A stretch of DNA of 11,854 bases. Source: Clostridia bacterium (GTDB taxonomy: Bacteria > Bacillota > Clostridia > DUPQ01). Below, in pieces: positions 1 to 7,028 of this stretch. The notes under the pieces were generated by a model that made no database searches, had not been told where the DNA came from, and saw only the letters and a list, made by a program, of their open reading frames with translations. A program made the translations under genes and the position numbers. The first letter of the stretch is position 1; every line of letters begins with the position of its first letter. Where the stretch lies: contig JAUUZV010000047.1 in assembly GCA_030592085.1 (NCBI GenBank), forward strand, positions 1 to 11,854. The letters are read 5' to 3'.

Positions 1-1053
1 AGAATAATTCTAGCAATTGGACTATATCAAATAATGTTTTTAACAAAAGTACCTTCCTATGCGATTGTAAATGAAAGCGTTAATTTAGTTAGCAAAGTTG
101 CAGATTATCGAGCAAAATCTTTTGTAAATGGATTATTAAGAAAAGCTAATGATTATCAGGATGATCAAGAGATGTTTCTTAAAAACTTATCAGACAAAGA
201 GTATTTGTCGATAAAATATTCTTTTAATATGGATATAATTCATCAATTAGTAAGTGCAAATGGTATTAAAAAAACAGGTAAACTTTTAGAAGGAATAAAT
301 AACTATCAAAGAACATATATCCGTGTAAATACAACGAAAATATCAATTGAAAAAGTTATTGAAAAATTAAGCATGGATGGTTTTATAGTCAAGAGAAGTG
401 AAATAGATGAAGGTTTATTTATAACTGGTAACCTAAATCCTACCCATCATGAATGGTATGAAAAAGGTTTTTTCACAATAATGGACATAGGAGCAATGAA
501 AATCATAAAACAAATGGAATTAGAAAAAGGAAATTTAGTTTTAGATGGGTGCGCTTCACCAGGTGGAAAAACTACCTATATGTCTCAATTGATGAGTAAT
601 AAAGGATTAATTTTAGCATGTGATATTCATGAAACACGGGTTTCACTTTTACAAGAGAATGTAAAAAGAATGGGAAGCACAAATGTAACTTGTGAAGTAA
701 GAGACCTATCAAAGTTACACCCTGATTTAGTAGGGAAATTTGATCAGATTTTATTAGATGTTCCATGTTCAGGTATAGGTGTTTCAAAAAAACGCCCTGA
801 AATAAAATTAAATTATGAATATAATCATGATTTGATTAATACACAAAAAGCTATTTTATTACAATCGTCAAAATATTTGGCACCTTTAGGTAAAATAACA
901 TATGCAACTTGTACCTTGCTACCATGTGAAAATGAAGGAATATTAAATTGGTTTATTAAAGATAATAATTTTACCATAAGTAAAATGGAGTATATAATGC
1001 CAAATGAGGAGCAAATGGGGTTCTTTTATGGTGTATTGGAGAGAAAAGAATGA
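1..1053 (+). CDS. rsmB: 16S rRNA (cytosine-967-C5)-methyltransferase RsmB, 5' end outside the window
   Basis: SAM-dependent methyltransferase that makes m5C967 in 16S rRNA. The reading frame is open from base 1, and the codons before the first ATG (position 34) encode RIILAIGLYQI. That matches the NusB-like N-terminal domain of the family, so the ATG at 34 is internal and the real start lies upstream. The visible 350 residues hold the end of the NusB-like RNA-binding domain and then the Rossmann methyltransferase domain. Counting from the ATG at 34, SAM motif I is DGCASPGGKT (171-180). Motif IV is PCSG with Cys245, and motif VI is TC with Cys293, the two cysteines expected of an m5C RNA methyltransferase (motif VI Cys is the nucleophile in this family). 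It ends on TGA, overlapping the rlmN start by 4 nt (ATGA). In B. subtilis rsmB (sun/yloM) sits at the same place, after fmt. Family is secure; the exact target base is inferred from orthology. Confidence 0.95.
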   Translation, partial: RIILAIGLYQIMFLTKVPSYAIVNESVNLVSKVADYRAKSFVNGLLRKANDYQDDQEMFLKNLSDKEYLSIKYSFNMDIIHQLVSANGIKKTGKLLEGINNYQRTYIRVNTTKISIEKVIEKLSMDGFIVKRSEIDEGLFITGNLNPTHHEWYEKGFFTIMDIGAMKIIKQMELEKGNLVLDGCASPGGKTTYMSQLMSNKGLILACDIHETRVSLLQENVKRMGSTNVTCEVRDLSKLHPDLVGKFDQILLDVPCSGIGVSKKRPEIKLNYEYNHDLINTQKAILLQSSKYLAPLGKITYATCTLLPCENEGILNWFIKDNNFTISKMEYIMPNEEQMGFFYGVLERKE

Positions 1054-2078
1054 AAAATATATTTAATGAAACCTATGAACAATTAATTACATTTTTTACT
1101 GAAAATAGTATTTCAAAGTTTAAAGCAAAACAAGTTTATGACTGGTTATATAAAAAAGGTGTCACATCATTTGAAGAAATGACCAACTTGTCGAAAATTG
1201 ATCGTGAATTACTAAAAAGCAAATATGAAATTGGATTGCTTACTTTAAACAGTCAGCTAACTTCAAATGATGGAACAATTAAATTTCTATTTGAATTAAA
1301 TGACCATCAATTAATAGAAACTGTTTTAATGGAATATAAGTATGGATTGTCAATTTGTATTTCAAGTCAAGTAGGGTGTAGAATGGGGTGCGATTTTTGT
1401 GCTTCTGGAAAAGACGGATTATTAAGAGACCTAACCGCAGGAGAAATGATTGCACAAATAATGACTGTTAATAAGGTCACTAACCAACAAATTGATAGAG
1501 TTGTTGTTATGGGTATTGGTGAACCTTTTGATAATTTTGATAATTTTATTAAATTTATTACAATTGTTAATGATCATCGTGGTTTAACGATTGGAGGAAG
1601 AAAATTATCAGTTTCTACTTGTGGTATAGTACCTAAAATATATCAATTTGCTGATTTACATTTACAAGTTAATCTATCAATATCACTGCATGAAGTTACA
1701 GATGATGCGAGAAGTAAAATAATGCCTATTAATAAAAAATATCCAATTAGTGAATTAATTAAAGCATGCCAATATTATATTGAAAAAACAAATCGAAGAA
1801 TATCATTTGAGTATGCTTTAATAGGTGGATTAAATGACGATAAAGCACACGCAATGGCTTTATCAGAGTTACTAAAAGGTATGCTTTGTTATGTAAATGT
1901 AATCCCTATTAATAAGATTCAAGGTGGAAACTATAATCTCCATAAAATAGAGAATATTGAAAAATTTTGTGGTATACTAATGGAAAATGGGTTGAAAGTT
2001 ACTGTTAGAAGAGAGTTAGGAAATGATATAAATGCTTCATGTGGACAGTTAAGAAGGAGCCAAATTAATGAGGTTTAA
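1050..2078 (+). CDS. rlmN: Dual-specificity 23S rRNA/tRNA adenine-C2 methyltransferase RlmN (radical SAM)
   Basis: Radical SAM enzyme that methylates C2 of A2503 in 23S rRNA and, in studied orthologues, of A37 in some tRNAs. The 342-residue length is normal. An N-terminal helical RNA-binding region (about 1-85) is followed by the radical SAM barrel. The 4Fe-4S motif CxxxCxxC is Cys110, Cys114 and Cys117 (CRMGCDFC). The GEP motif lies in MGIGEPFDN (154-162). Cys331 in NASCGQLR is the C-terminal methyl-carrying cysteine characteristic of RlmN and Cfr, and the IETVL segment (89-93) is conserved. The NASCGQLR end and the operon position favour RlmN over Cfr. The ATG overlaps the rsmB stop in an ATGA junction, with GGAGAG at 1038-1043 as ribosome binding site, so translation is probably coupled. 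Its own 3' end overlaps prpC by 11 nt. Confidence 0.97.
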   Translation: MKNIFNETYEQLITFFTENSISKFKAKQVYDWLYKKGVTSFEEMTNLSKIDRELLKSKYEIGLLTLNSQLTSNDGTIKFLFELNDHQLIETVLMEYKYGLSICISSQVGCRMGCDFCASGKDGLLRDLTAGEMIAQIMTVNKVTNQQIDRVVVMGIGEPFDNFDNFIKFITIVNDHRGLTIGGRKLSVSTCGIVPKIYQFADLHLQVNLSISLHEVTDDARSKIMPINKKYPISELIKACQYYIEKTNRRISFEYALIGGLNDDKAHAMALSELLKGMLCYVNVIPINKIQGGNYNLHKIENIEKFCGILMENGLKVTVRRELGNDINASCGQLRRSQINEV

Positions 2079-2784
2079 TGCCAATACGAATATTGGGAAA
2101 GTTAAAGAAAATAATGAAGATAATTTACTAACAATATCTAATGATTCCATTAGTCTTTTTGCTGTTGCCGATGGTATGGGTGGACATGATTTTGGCGAGG
2201 AAGCTTCTCTAATTGCAATAACGTTTATTAAGAATAATTATCAAGAATTTTTGAGCAATAAAAATGTTAAAGATGAAATTCACAATATGTTTTTAGCAAT
2301 TAATAAATTAATATATAAAACAGGTATTTCTAAAAATTCTCAAAATGGTATGGGAACAACTCTAACTCTTGCAGTTATAATTAATAATGAATTATGTATT
2401 GGTCATGTAGGAGATTCTCGCTGTTATATAATTAATAATAAAATAAAACAATTAACCAAAGATCACTCATATGTTGAACAATTAATTGACAAGGGAATGA
2501 TAACAAAATCTCAAGCAAAATCACATCCCAAAAAAAATATTATTACTAGAGCGTTAGGAACAATGAAAAATATAGAAGTTGATATAATGGATTATCAAAT
2601 CAAGGATAATGATATTATTATCCTTTGTACAGATGGGCTATCAAACTTATTAGAAGATAATGAATTAAAAGAAATTATTGAAACGACTAAGTCTTTAGAA
2701 AATGCAAATAGTGAAATGGTTAAACTTGCAAATGATAGAGGTGGATTTGATAATATTACAGTTATAATAGCGAAAAACAATTAA
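2068..2784 (+). CDS. prpC: PP2C-family Ser/Thr protein phosphatase (PrpC/Stp), partner of PrkC
   Basis: Cytosolic metal-dependent phosphatase that reverses phosphorylation by the adjacent kinase PrkC. At 238 residues it is a normal bacterial PP2C of the PrpC/Stp type. Motifs in order: NNED (15-18), VADGMGGH (33-40) with metal ligand Asp35, GTTLT (96-100), GHVGDSR (112-118), KDHS (131-134), RALG (161-164), CTDG with Asp189, and GGFDNIT with Asp228. All acidic metal ligands expected of the family are present. The residue usually Arg in the first motif (xVRxxNED) is Lys13 here; in the family this Arg contacts substrate phosphate, so the change is conservative but notable. The start overlaps the rlmN end by 11 nt, with AAGGAG at 2054-2059 about 8 nt before ATG. 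There is no signal peptide or membrane segment. prkC follows after 12 nt, the usual phosphatase-kinase order. Confidence 0.96.
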   Translation: MRFNANTNIGKVKENNEDNLLTISNDSISLFAVADGMGGHDFGEEASLIAITFIKNNYQEFLSNKNVKDEIHNMFLAINKLIYKTGISKNSQNGMGTTLTLAVIINNELCIGHVGDSRCYIINNKIKQLTKDHSYVEQLIDKGMITKSQAKSHPKKNIITRALGTMKNIEVDIMDYQIKDNDIIILCTDGLSNLLEDNELKEIIETTKSLENANSEMVKLANDRGGFDNITVIIAKNN

Positions 2785-2796
2785 CGGAGGAAATTT

Positions 2797-4842
2797 ATGG
2801 AAGGAATTATTCTAGGGAATCGTTATCAATTGATGGATAAAATTGGGTCAGGTGGCATGGCTTATGTTTATAAAGCACTTGATCAGACGTTAGATAGAAT
2901 TGTTGCTATAAAAATCTTAAAAGAAGAATTTTTAGATGATGAGGAGTTTGTAGGACGCTTTCATGCAGAAGCACAGTCAGTTGCCAAACTTTCAAATCCA
3001 AATATAGTTGGTGTTTTTGATGTAGCGCTTGAAGAAAAGTATCATTACATTGTGATGGAATATATTGAGGGAGTTACATTAAGCGATTATATAAAAGACA
3101 AAAAAGTTTTAAGTGATGAAGAAGCTATGAGTATTGCTATTCAGATATGTAAAGCACTTGTTCATGCACATGAAAATAATATTGTGCATAGAGACATTAA
3201 ACCTCATAACATACTTTTAGCAAAAGATGGAGTTGTTAAAGTAACTGACTTTGGAATTGCAAAAGCTACAAGTAATAAAACATTAACATTAAGTGGACGA
3301 ACTATTGGTTCTGTTCATTACTTCTCACCTGAACAGGCAAGAGGGGGATTTGTTGATCATAGAACTGACCTATACTCACTTGGTTGTGTAATATATGAAA
3401 TGGTTACAGGACGTCTTCCATATGAGGGAGAAACACCTGTAGTTGTAGCTGTGAAACATATTCAAGAACCTGTTAAAGATCCAACACTACAAAATAAATA
3501 TATTACCGAAGACACTAAAAATATTGTAATGAAGGCTATGGCAAAAAGTGTTGATGAGAGATATCAATCAGCTACAGAATTTTTAGCCAATATTGAAGCC
3601 CATATGAAGGGAAAAGAATTACCAAATAATTTTAACTTATCGTTAGATTTTATTAAAGAAACAGATAATATGAAAAATGTTGGTAATGTTACAAGAGACT
3701 TTACACCAATTAAAGTTACAAAAGAAAAAGGAGAGGAGTATGATTTTTCCTTGAGTAAAAATAGACGAAAAAAACACACATTCTCTAAGTTATTAGCAAT
3801 CTTTTCAGCTATGCTGCTAATATTACTATTAAGTTTTTATGGAGTTAAAGAATTAATTACAACTATTATTCCTGAAATTGAGGAATATGAAGTAGGGAAT
3901 TATGTTAATTTATATTATGATGATATTAAAGATAAACTAGAAAGTGAATTTGATATCATTGTTGAAAAAAGAGAAATTAATAATGAAGAATATATTGAAG
4001 GTATAATTATTGAACAAAGCATAGCTTCTGGCATTAAATTTAAAGAAGGTGGATTTAATAAGATTATTTTCACGGTTAGTTTAGGACCTGAACTTATTGA
4101 AATTCAAGATTTTACTTCATTTGACTATAGAATTGCTAATCATGATTTAACAGAGTTAGGACTAATTATAACAAAAGAAGAAGTTATGTCAGATATTGTG
4201 GATAAAGGTGGAATTGTGAGAACTGATCCAGAAGCTGGAATGATGGTAGCACCTGGAACAGCAATTACTGTTTATGTTAGCTTGGGACCTAATCTTGATG
4301 AAGTTGAAGTCCCAGATTTTCTTGGTATGAATCAAACAGAATTTTTTCAAGCTGCAAACGATGCAAACTTAATAGTAGGTTCAATTTTCCCAAGTAATTT
4401 ACAGAGTCTTACAGCATTAATTATTGAACAATATCCTTTAGCTGGTGAGTTTGTTTATGAAAGTTCAGAAGTTCATGTGAAGTTCCAAGAGGAAAATGTA
4501 GAAGGGGATAGAATATTAATTGATTACTTAATTATTCCTGCTAATATTGATGAACTAGAGGGTAGTATTAAGGTGTATATTGAAATTAAACCTACTGATA
4601 CTTTACGATATGAAATGATTTATAACCAAAATCATGAGAAAAGTGAATTACCAATTACAGTAGTGATTCCAATTCCTATTGATGGGAAAACAACATTAAA
4701 AGTAATTTTTAATAATGTATATACAGAAATAACAGAATTATTATATGAAGATTATAAGGAAGAAGAACCAATAATTGATCCTCCTCCTGAAGAATCACAA
4801 CCAGCTCCAACACCTACACCTGATACAACAGGAGGTACTTAA
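2797..4842 (+). CDS. prkC: Membrane Ser/Thr protein kinase with extracellular PASTA repeats (PrkC)
   Basis: Transmembrane Hanks-type kinase that in relatives senses cell-wall fragments or lipid II and controls growth, wall metabolism and translation. Kinase domain (about 8-270): glycine loop IGSGGMAYV, ATP lysine Lys39, catalytic HRD 131-133, DFG 151-153, activation loop around 157-180 (several Thr/Ser), SPEQ 177-180. A juxtamembrane linker ends in basic NRRKKH (322-327) before one membrane helix (about 331-349). Outside are three PASTA-like repeats (about 364-430, 432-498, 502-565), a further beta-type domain (about 570-652) and an acidic, Pro/Thr-rich tail (653-681). Repeats 1 and 2 end in SLGP, but repeat 3 lacks this ending and the usual Gly-Ser/Thr before its last strand, so it is the most diverged. 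Strong ribosome site GGAGG at 2786-2790, 6 nt before ATG. The final Gly-Gly-Thr codons contain the ribosome site for rsgA. Confidence 0.97.
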   Translation: MEGIILGNRYQLMDKIGSGGMAYVYKALDQTLDRIVAIKILKEEFLDDEEFVGRFHAEAQSVAKLSNPNIVGVFDVALEEKYHYIVMEYIEGVTLSDYIKDKKVLSDEEAMSIAIQICKALVHAHENNIVHRDIKPHNILLAKDGVVKVTDFGIAKATSNKTLTLSGRTIGSVHYFSPEQARGGFVDHRTDLYSLGCVIYEMVTGRLPYEGETPVVVAVKHIQEPVKDPTLQNKYITEDTKNIVMKAMAKSVDERYQSATEFLANIEAHMKGKELPNNFNLSLDFIKETDNMKNVGNVTRDFTPIKVTKEKGEEYDFSLSKNRRKKHTFSKLLAIFSAMLLILLLSFYGVKELITTIIPEIEEYEVGNYVNLYYDDIKDKLESEFDIIVEKREINNEEYIEGIIIEQSIASGIKFKEGGFNKIIFTVSLGPELIEIQDFTSFDYRIANHDLTELGLIITKEEVMSDIVDKGGIVRTDPEAGMMVAPGTAITVYVSLGPNLDEVEVPDFLGMNQTEFFQAANDANLIVGSIFPSNLQSLTALIIEQYPLAGEFVYESSEVHVKFQEENVEGDRILIDYLIIPANIDELEGSIKVYIEIKPTDTLRYEMIYNQNHEKSELPITVVIPIPIDGKTTLKVIFNNVYTEITELLYEDYKEEEPIIDPPPEESQPAPTPTPDTTGGT

Positions 4843-4845
4843 TTG
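4831..4845 (+). promoter_or_regulatory. Ribosome binding site and TTG start of rsgA, embedded in the prkC end
   Basis: GGAGG at 4831-4835 lies inside the last codons of prkC. It is followed by 7 nt, including the prkC stop TAA (4840-4842), and then TTG at 4843-4845. Spacing and match to anti-SD are near ideal. The protein read from this TTG begins MPDGMITK, which resembles RsgA N termini of the MPEGxI type, so TTG is preferred over the in-frame ATG at 4855. The arrangement suggests that ribosomes finishing prkC re-initiate on rsgA. Confidence 0.85.
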
Positions 4846-5730
4846 CCTGATGGAATGATTACCAAAGGTGTTGGTGGACTGTATACAGTTATTACTGAAA
4901 AATGTGAGTACTTTTGTAAAGCGCGAGGATTATTTAGGAAAAATGATGAAAAACCAATCCCTGGTGATTTCGTAATATTTGAAGTGACGAATGAACAATT
5001 AAAAGAGGGATATTTACTTAAAATTAAAAAACGGAAGAATTTTTTTATTAGGCCAGCTGTTGCTAATATTGATCAAGCAATTTTAGTAGTATCTGTTATT
5101 GATCCAAAACCTGATTTATTATTAATTGATAAACTTATTTGTGTTTGTGAAAGCAAAAACATCACACCAATAATTTGTGTTAATAAAATAGATTTAGGAA
5201 GCAAATCTGATGAGGATGAGATTACTAATCAATATAAAAAAACAGGTTATGAAATTATTTCATGCAGTGTAAAGACTGAAAAGGGAATTTCACTAATTGA
5301 AGATTTACTTCATGAAAAAATCTCAGTTTTTGCTGGTCAATCAGGTGTTGGAAAATCATCTATTCTAAATAGCATTATGAAACAGGAAGTAATGGAAATT
5401 GGTGATATTTCCGCGAAAATTGGAAGAGGTAAACATACTACTAGGCACGCTGAATTTATTAACATTCATGGTGGATATTTAGTTGATACACCTGGCTTTT
5501 CTAATTTTGAACCACAACTATTTTCTCCAAATATGTTAAAAGAATTATATGTTGAATTTAACGAATATGAAAATACATGTCGCTTTTCTGGGTGCATACA
5601 TATTAATGAACCTGATTGTACTGTGAAAAATGCAGTGAAAAGTGGTAAAATAAGTATAGAAAGGCATAATAGATATAAGATTATCTATGAATTAATTAAA
5701 CAGGCAGAGAAAGATCAAAGAGGATACTAA
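4843..5730 (+). CDS. rsgA: Small ribosomal subunit biogenesis GTPase RsgA (CpgA/YjeQ)
   Basis: Circularly permuted GTPase that binds the 30S subunit late in maturation and releases after GTP hydrolysis. At 295 residues the length is typical. An N-terminal OB-fold (about 1-68) precedes the GTPase domain, whose motifs run in permuted order: G4 NKID (114-117), then G1 GQSGVGKS (165-172), switch region GRGKHTTRH (194-202) and G3 DTPG (215-218). The C-terminal zinc site is complete: Cys246, Cys251, His253, Cys259 in the CxxxxCxHxxxxxC pattern. The start is TTG directly abutting the prkC stop; the ATG four codons in would remove the conserved first residues. Only one base separates its stop from rpe. 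In B. subtilis the orthologue CpgA follows prkC and has been reported as a PrkC substrate, so co-transcription here fits a kinase-target link. Confidence 0.96.
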   Translation: MPDGMITKGVGGLYTVITEKCEYFCKARGLFRKNDEKPIPGDFVIFEVTNEQLKEGYLLKIKKRKNFFIRPAVANIDQAILVVSVIDPKPDLLLIDKLICVCESKNITPIICVNKIDLGSKSDEDEITNQYKKTGYEIISCSVKTEKGISLIEDLLHEKISVFAGQSGVGKSSILNSIMKQEVMEIGDISAKIGRGKHTTRHAEFINIHGGYLVDTPGFSNFEPQLFSPNMLKELYVEFNEYENTCRFSGCIHINEPDCTVKNAVKSGKISIERHNRYKIIYELIKQAEKDQRGY

Positions 5731-5731
5731 C

Positions 5732-6385
5732 ATGATAAAAATTGCACCATCAATATTAGCAAGTGATTTTACAAGACTTGGTGATGAAATTATTAAGGTT
5801 GATAAGGCAGGAGCTGACTATATTCATATTGATGTTATGGATGGGCATTTTGTTCCAAATATAACTATTGGACCACCAGTTGTAAAAGCGATTAGAAAAA
5901 TTACAGATAAAGTACTTGATGTTCATTTGATGATTGATAATCCTGACTTATATATTGAACAATTTGTTAATGCAGGAGCAGATATAATATGTGTACACCA
6001 AGAAGCTTGTATTCATTTAGATAGAACAATACAATTGATTAAATCCTTTGGTAAAAAAGCAGGTGTAGCATTGAATCCTGCAACACCAATTAGTACTTTA
6101 TTAACAATATTACCAAATGTTGATATGATACTTTTAATGACAGTAAATCCAGGATTTGGCGGTCAGTCATACATTAATTATTCTACGAATAAAATCAAAG
6201 AACTAAGAGAACTTATTATTAAAAAAGGATTAACAATTGATATCCAAGTTGATGGAGGAATTACCCTTGATAATATTGGTGAAGTTACTAAAGCAGGTGC
6301 AAATATTATTGTGGCTGGTTCTACTATTTATAAAGCAAAAGATACTGTTGCCATTATCAAACAATTAAGAGAACGTGCCTGTTAG
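5732..6385 (+). CDS. rpe: Ribulose-phosphate 3-epimerase
   Basis: Interconverts D-ribulose 5-phosphate and D-xylulose 5-phosphate in the pentose phosphate pathway; cytosolic TIM-barrel metalloenzyme. The 217 residues cover the whole family length. Signature elements: APSILASDF (5-13), IHIDVMDGHFVPN (31-43) with metal ligand and catalytic residues His32 and Asp34, VHLM (64-67) with His65, MTVNPGFGGQ (136-145), VDGGI (173-177) with catalytic Asp174, and the phosphate-binding VAGSTIY (194-200). All catalytic residues are present. AAAGAGGA at 5717-5724, within the end of rsgA, is the ribosome site; ATG follows the rsgA stop after one base. The gene ends on TAG. The rsgA-rpe-thiN order is the same as in B. 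subtilis. Confidence 0.97.
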   Translation: MIKIAPSILASDFTRLGDEIIKVDKAGADYIHIDVMDGHFVPNITIGPPVVKAIRKITDKVLDVHLMIDNPDLYIEQFVNAGADIICVHQEACIHLDRTIQLIKSFGKKAGVALNPATPISTLLTILPNVDMILLMTVNPGFGGQSYINYSTNKIKELRELIIKKGLTIDIQVDGGITLDNIGEVTKAGANIIVAGSTIYKAKDTVAIIKQLRERAC

Positions 6386-6397
6386 AAAAGGTGAGTT

Positions 6398-7027
6398 ATG
6401 AAATTTTTGATTATTTCAGGTGGGAAAAAAACAAATTATAAAATAATTAAACCATATTATTCACAAGCGGATTTTACTATTTGCGTGGATAAAGGACTTG
6501 AGTATGCTGAATCATATGGAATAAAACCTCAGATGATTTTAGGTGATATGGATTCAGTTAATCTAAAAGTACTAAGAAAGTATCATAAAGATGAAATTAA
6601 TATTTTTCCTAGAGATAAAGATTATACTGATAGTGAAATCGCTGTTAGAAAAGCAATTACATTAGGGGCAAAAGAGGTGACATTAACTTGTGTGACTGGA
6701 ACAAGAATGGACCACACTTTATCAAATATTAAGTTGTTAATTTTATTAAAAGAAAAAGGTATTGATGGTAGAATAATTGACAGCTTTAATACAATGTTCT
6801 TAGTTGATGGTTACAAGAGCATCCCTAATAAAAAAGATCAGGTAGTTTCAATTATTCCTTTAGATACTTGTTATGATGTTACAACAAAAGGTTTTTTATA
6901 TCCATTAAACCAAGAAGACCTTGATATTAATTGGAATATTGGAATTAGCAATATTATTATTGAATCTTTTGGCGAAATTAGCTTAACCAAAGGAAATCTT
7001 CTTATTGTTTTAACAAAAAATATTTAA
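6398..7027 (+). CDS. thiN: Thiamine pyrophosphokinase
   Basis: Transfers pyrophosphate from ATP to thiamine, giving thiamine diphosphate, the cofactor of transketolase and 2-oxoacid enzymes. At 209 residues the length is normal. The N-terminal catalytic domain shows VDKG (30-33) in place of the more usual ADGG, LGDMDS (48-53), KDYTDSE (74-80) and TGTRMDHTLSN (100-110), the conserved ATP/metal and thiamine-site motifs. The C-terminal beta domain has GISN followed by FGEISLTKGNLLIV near the end, as in family members. The ribosome site AAAGGTGAG (6387-6395) is just before ATG, 12 nt after the rpe stop. It is the last gene of the + strand operon: one base after its stop comes the stop of a gene on the other strand. 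In B. subtilis spoVM and rpmB lie near here, so the local order has changed. Confidence 0.94.
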   Translation: MKFLIISGGKKTNYKIIKPYYSQADFTICVDKGLEYAESYGIKPQMILGDMDSVNLKVLRKYHKDEINIFPRDKDYTDSEIAVRKAITLGAKEVTLTCVTGTRMDHTLSNIKLLILLKEKGIDGRIIDSFNTMFLVDGYKSIPNKKDQVVSIIPLDTCYDVTTKGFLYPLNQEDLDINWNIGISNIIIESFGEISLTKGNLLIVLTKNI

Positions 7028-7028
7028 A

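Noticed and set aside
34..36. ATG at 34 as the start of rsmB
   Set aside because: The frame is open to base 1 and the upstream codons encode conserved NusB-domain residues (IGLYQI), so the gene begins outside the window.
572..787. Minus-strand open frame of 71 codons inside rsmB, with similar ones at 2595-2780, 3564-3779 (minus) and 7594-7806 (plus)
   Set aside because: Each lies wholly inside a confident gene on the other strand, has no recognisable domain and reads as low-complexity shadow sequence.
1051..1053. Possible TGA=Trp genetic code because of the low GC content
   Set aside because: TGA is the natural rsmB stop in an ATGA junction with rlmN, and conserved Trp positions use TGG.
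1529..1562. Repetitive-looking AT-rich GATAATTTT stretch as a tandem repeat
   Set aside because: It encodes the DNFDN segment after the conserved GEP motif of RlmN; it is coding low complexity, not an independent repeat.
4855..4857. ATG at 4855 as the start of rsgA
   Set aside because: It lacks a ribosome site at the right distance and would drop the conserved MPDG start; the TTG at 4843 has an ideal GGAGG.
7005..7016. TTGTTTTAACAA palindrome at the thiN end as terminator
   Set aside because: Five A/T-rich pairs with a 2-nt loop, followed by A rather than T on the thiN transcript.
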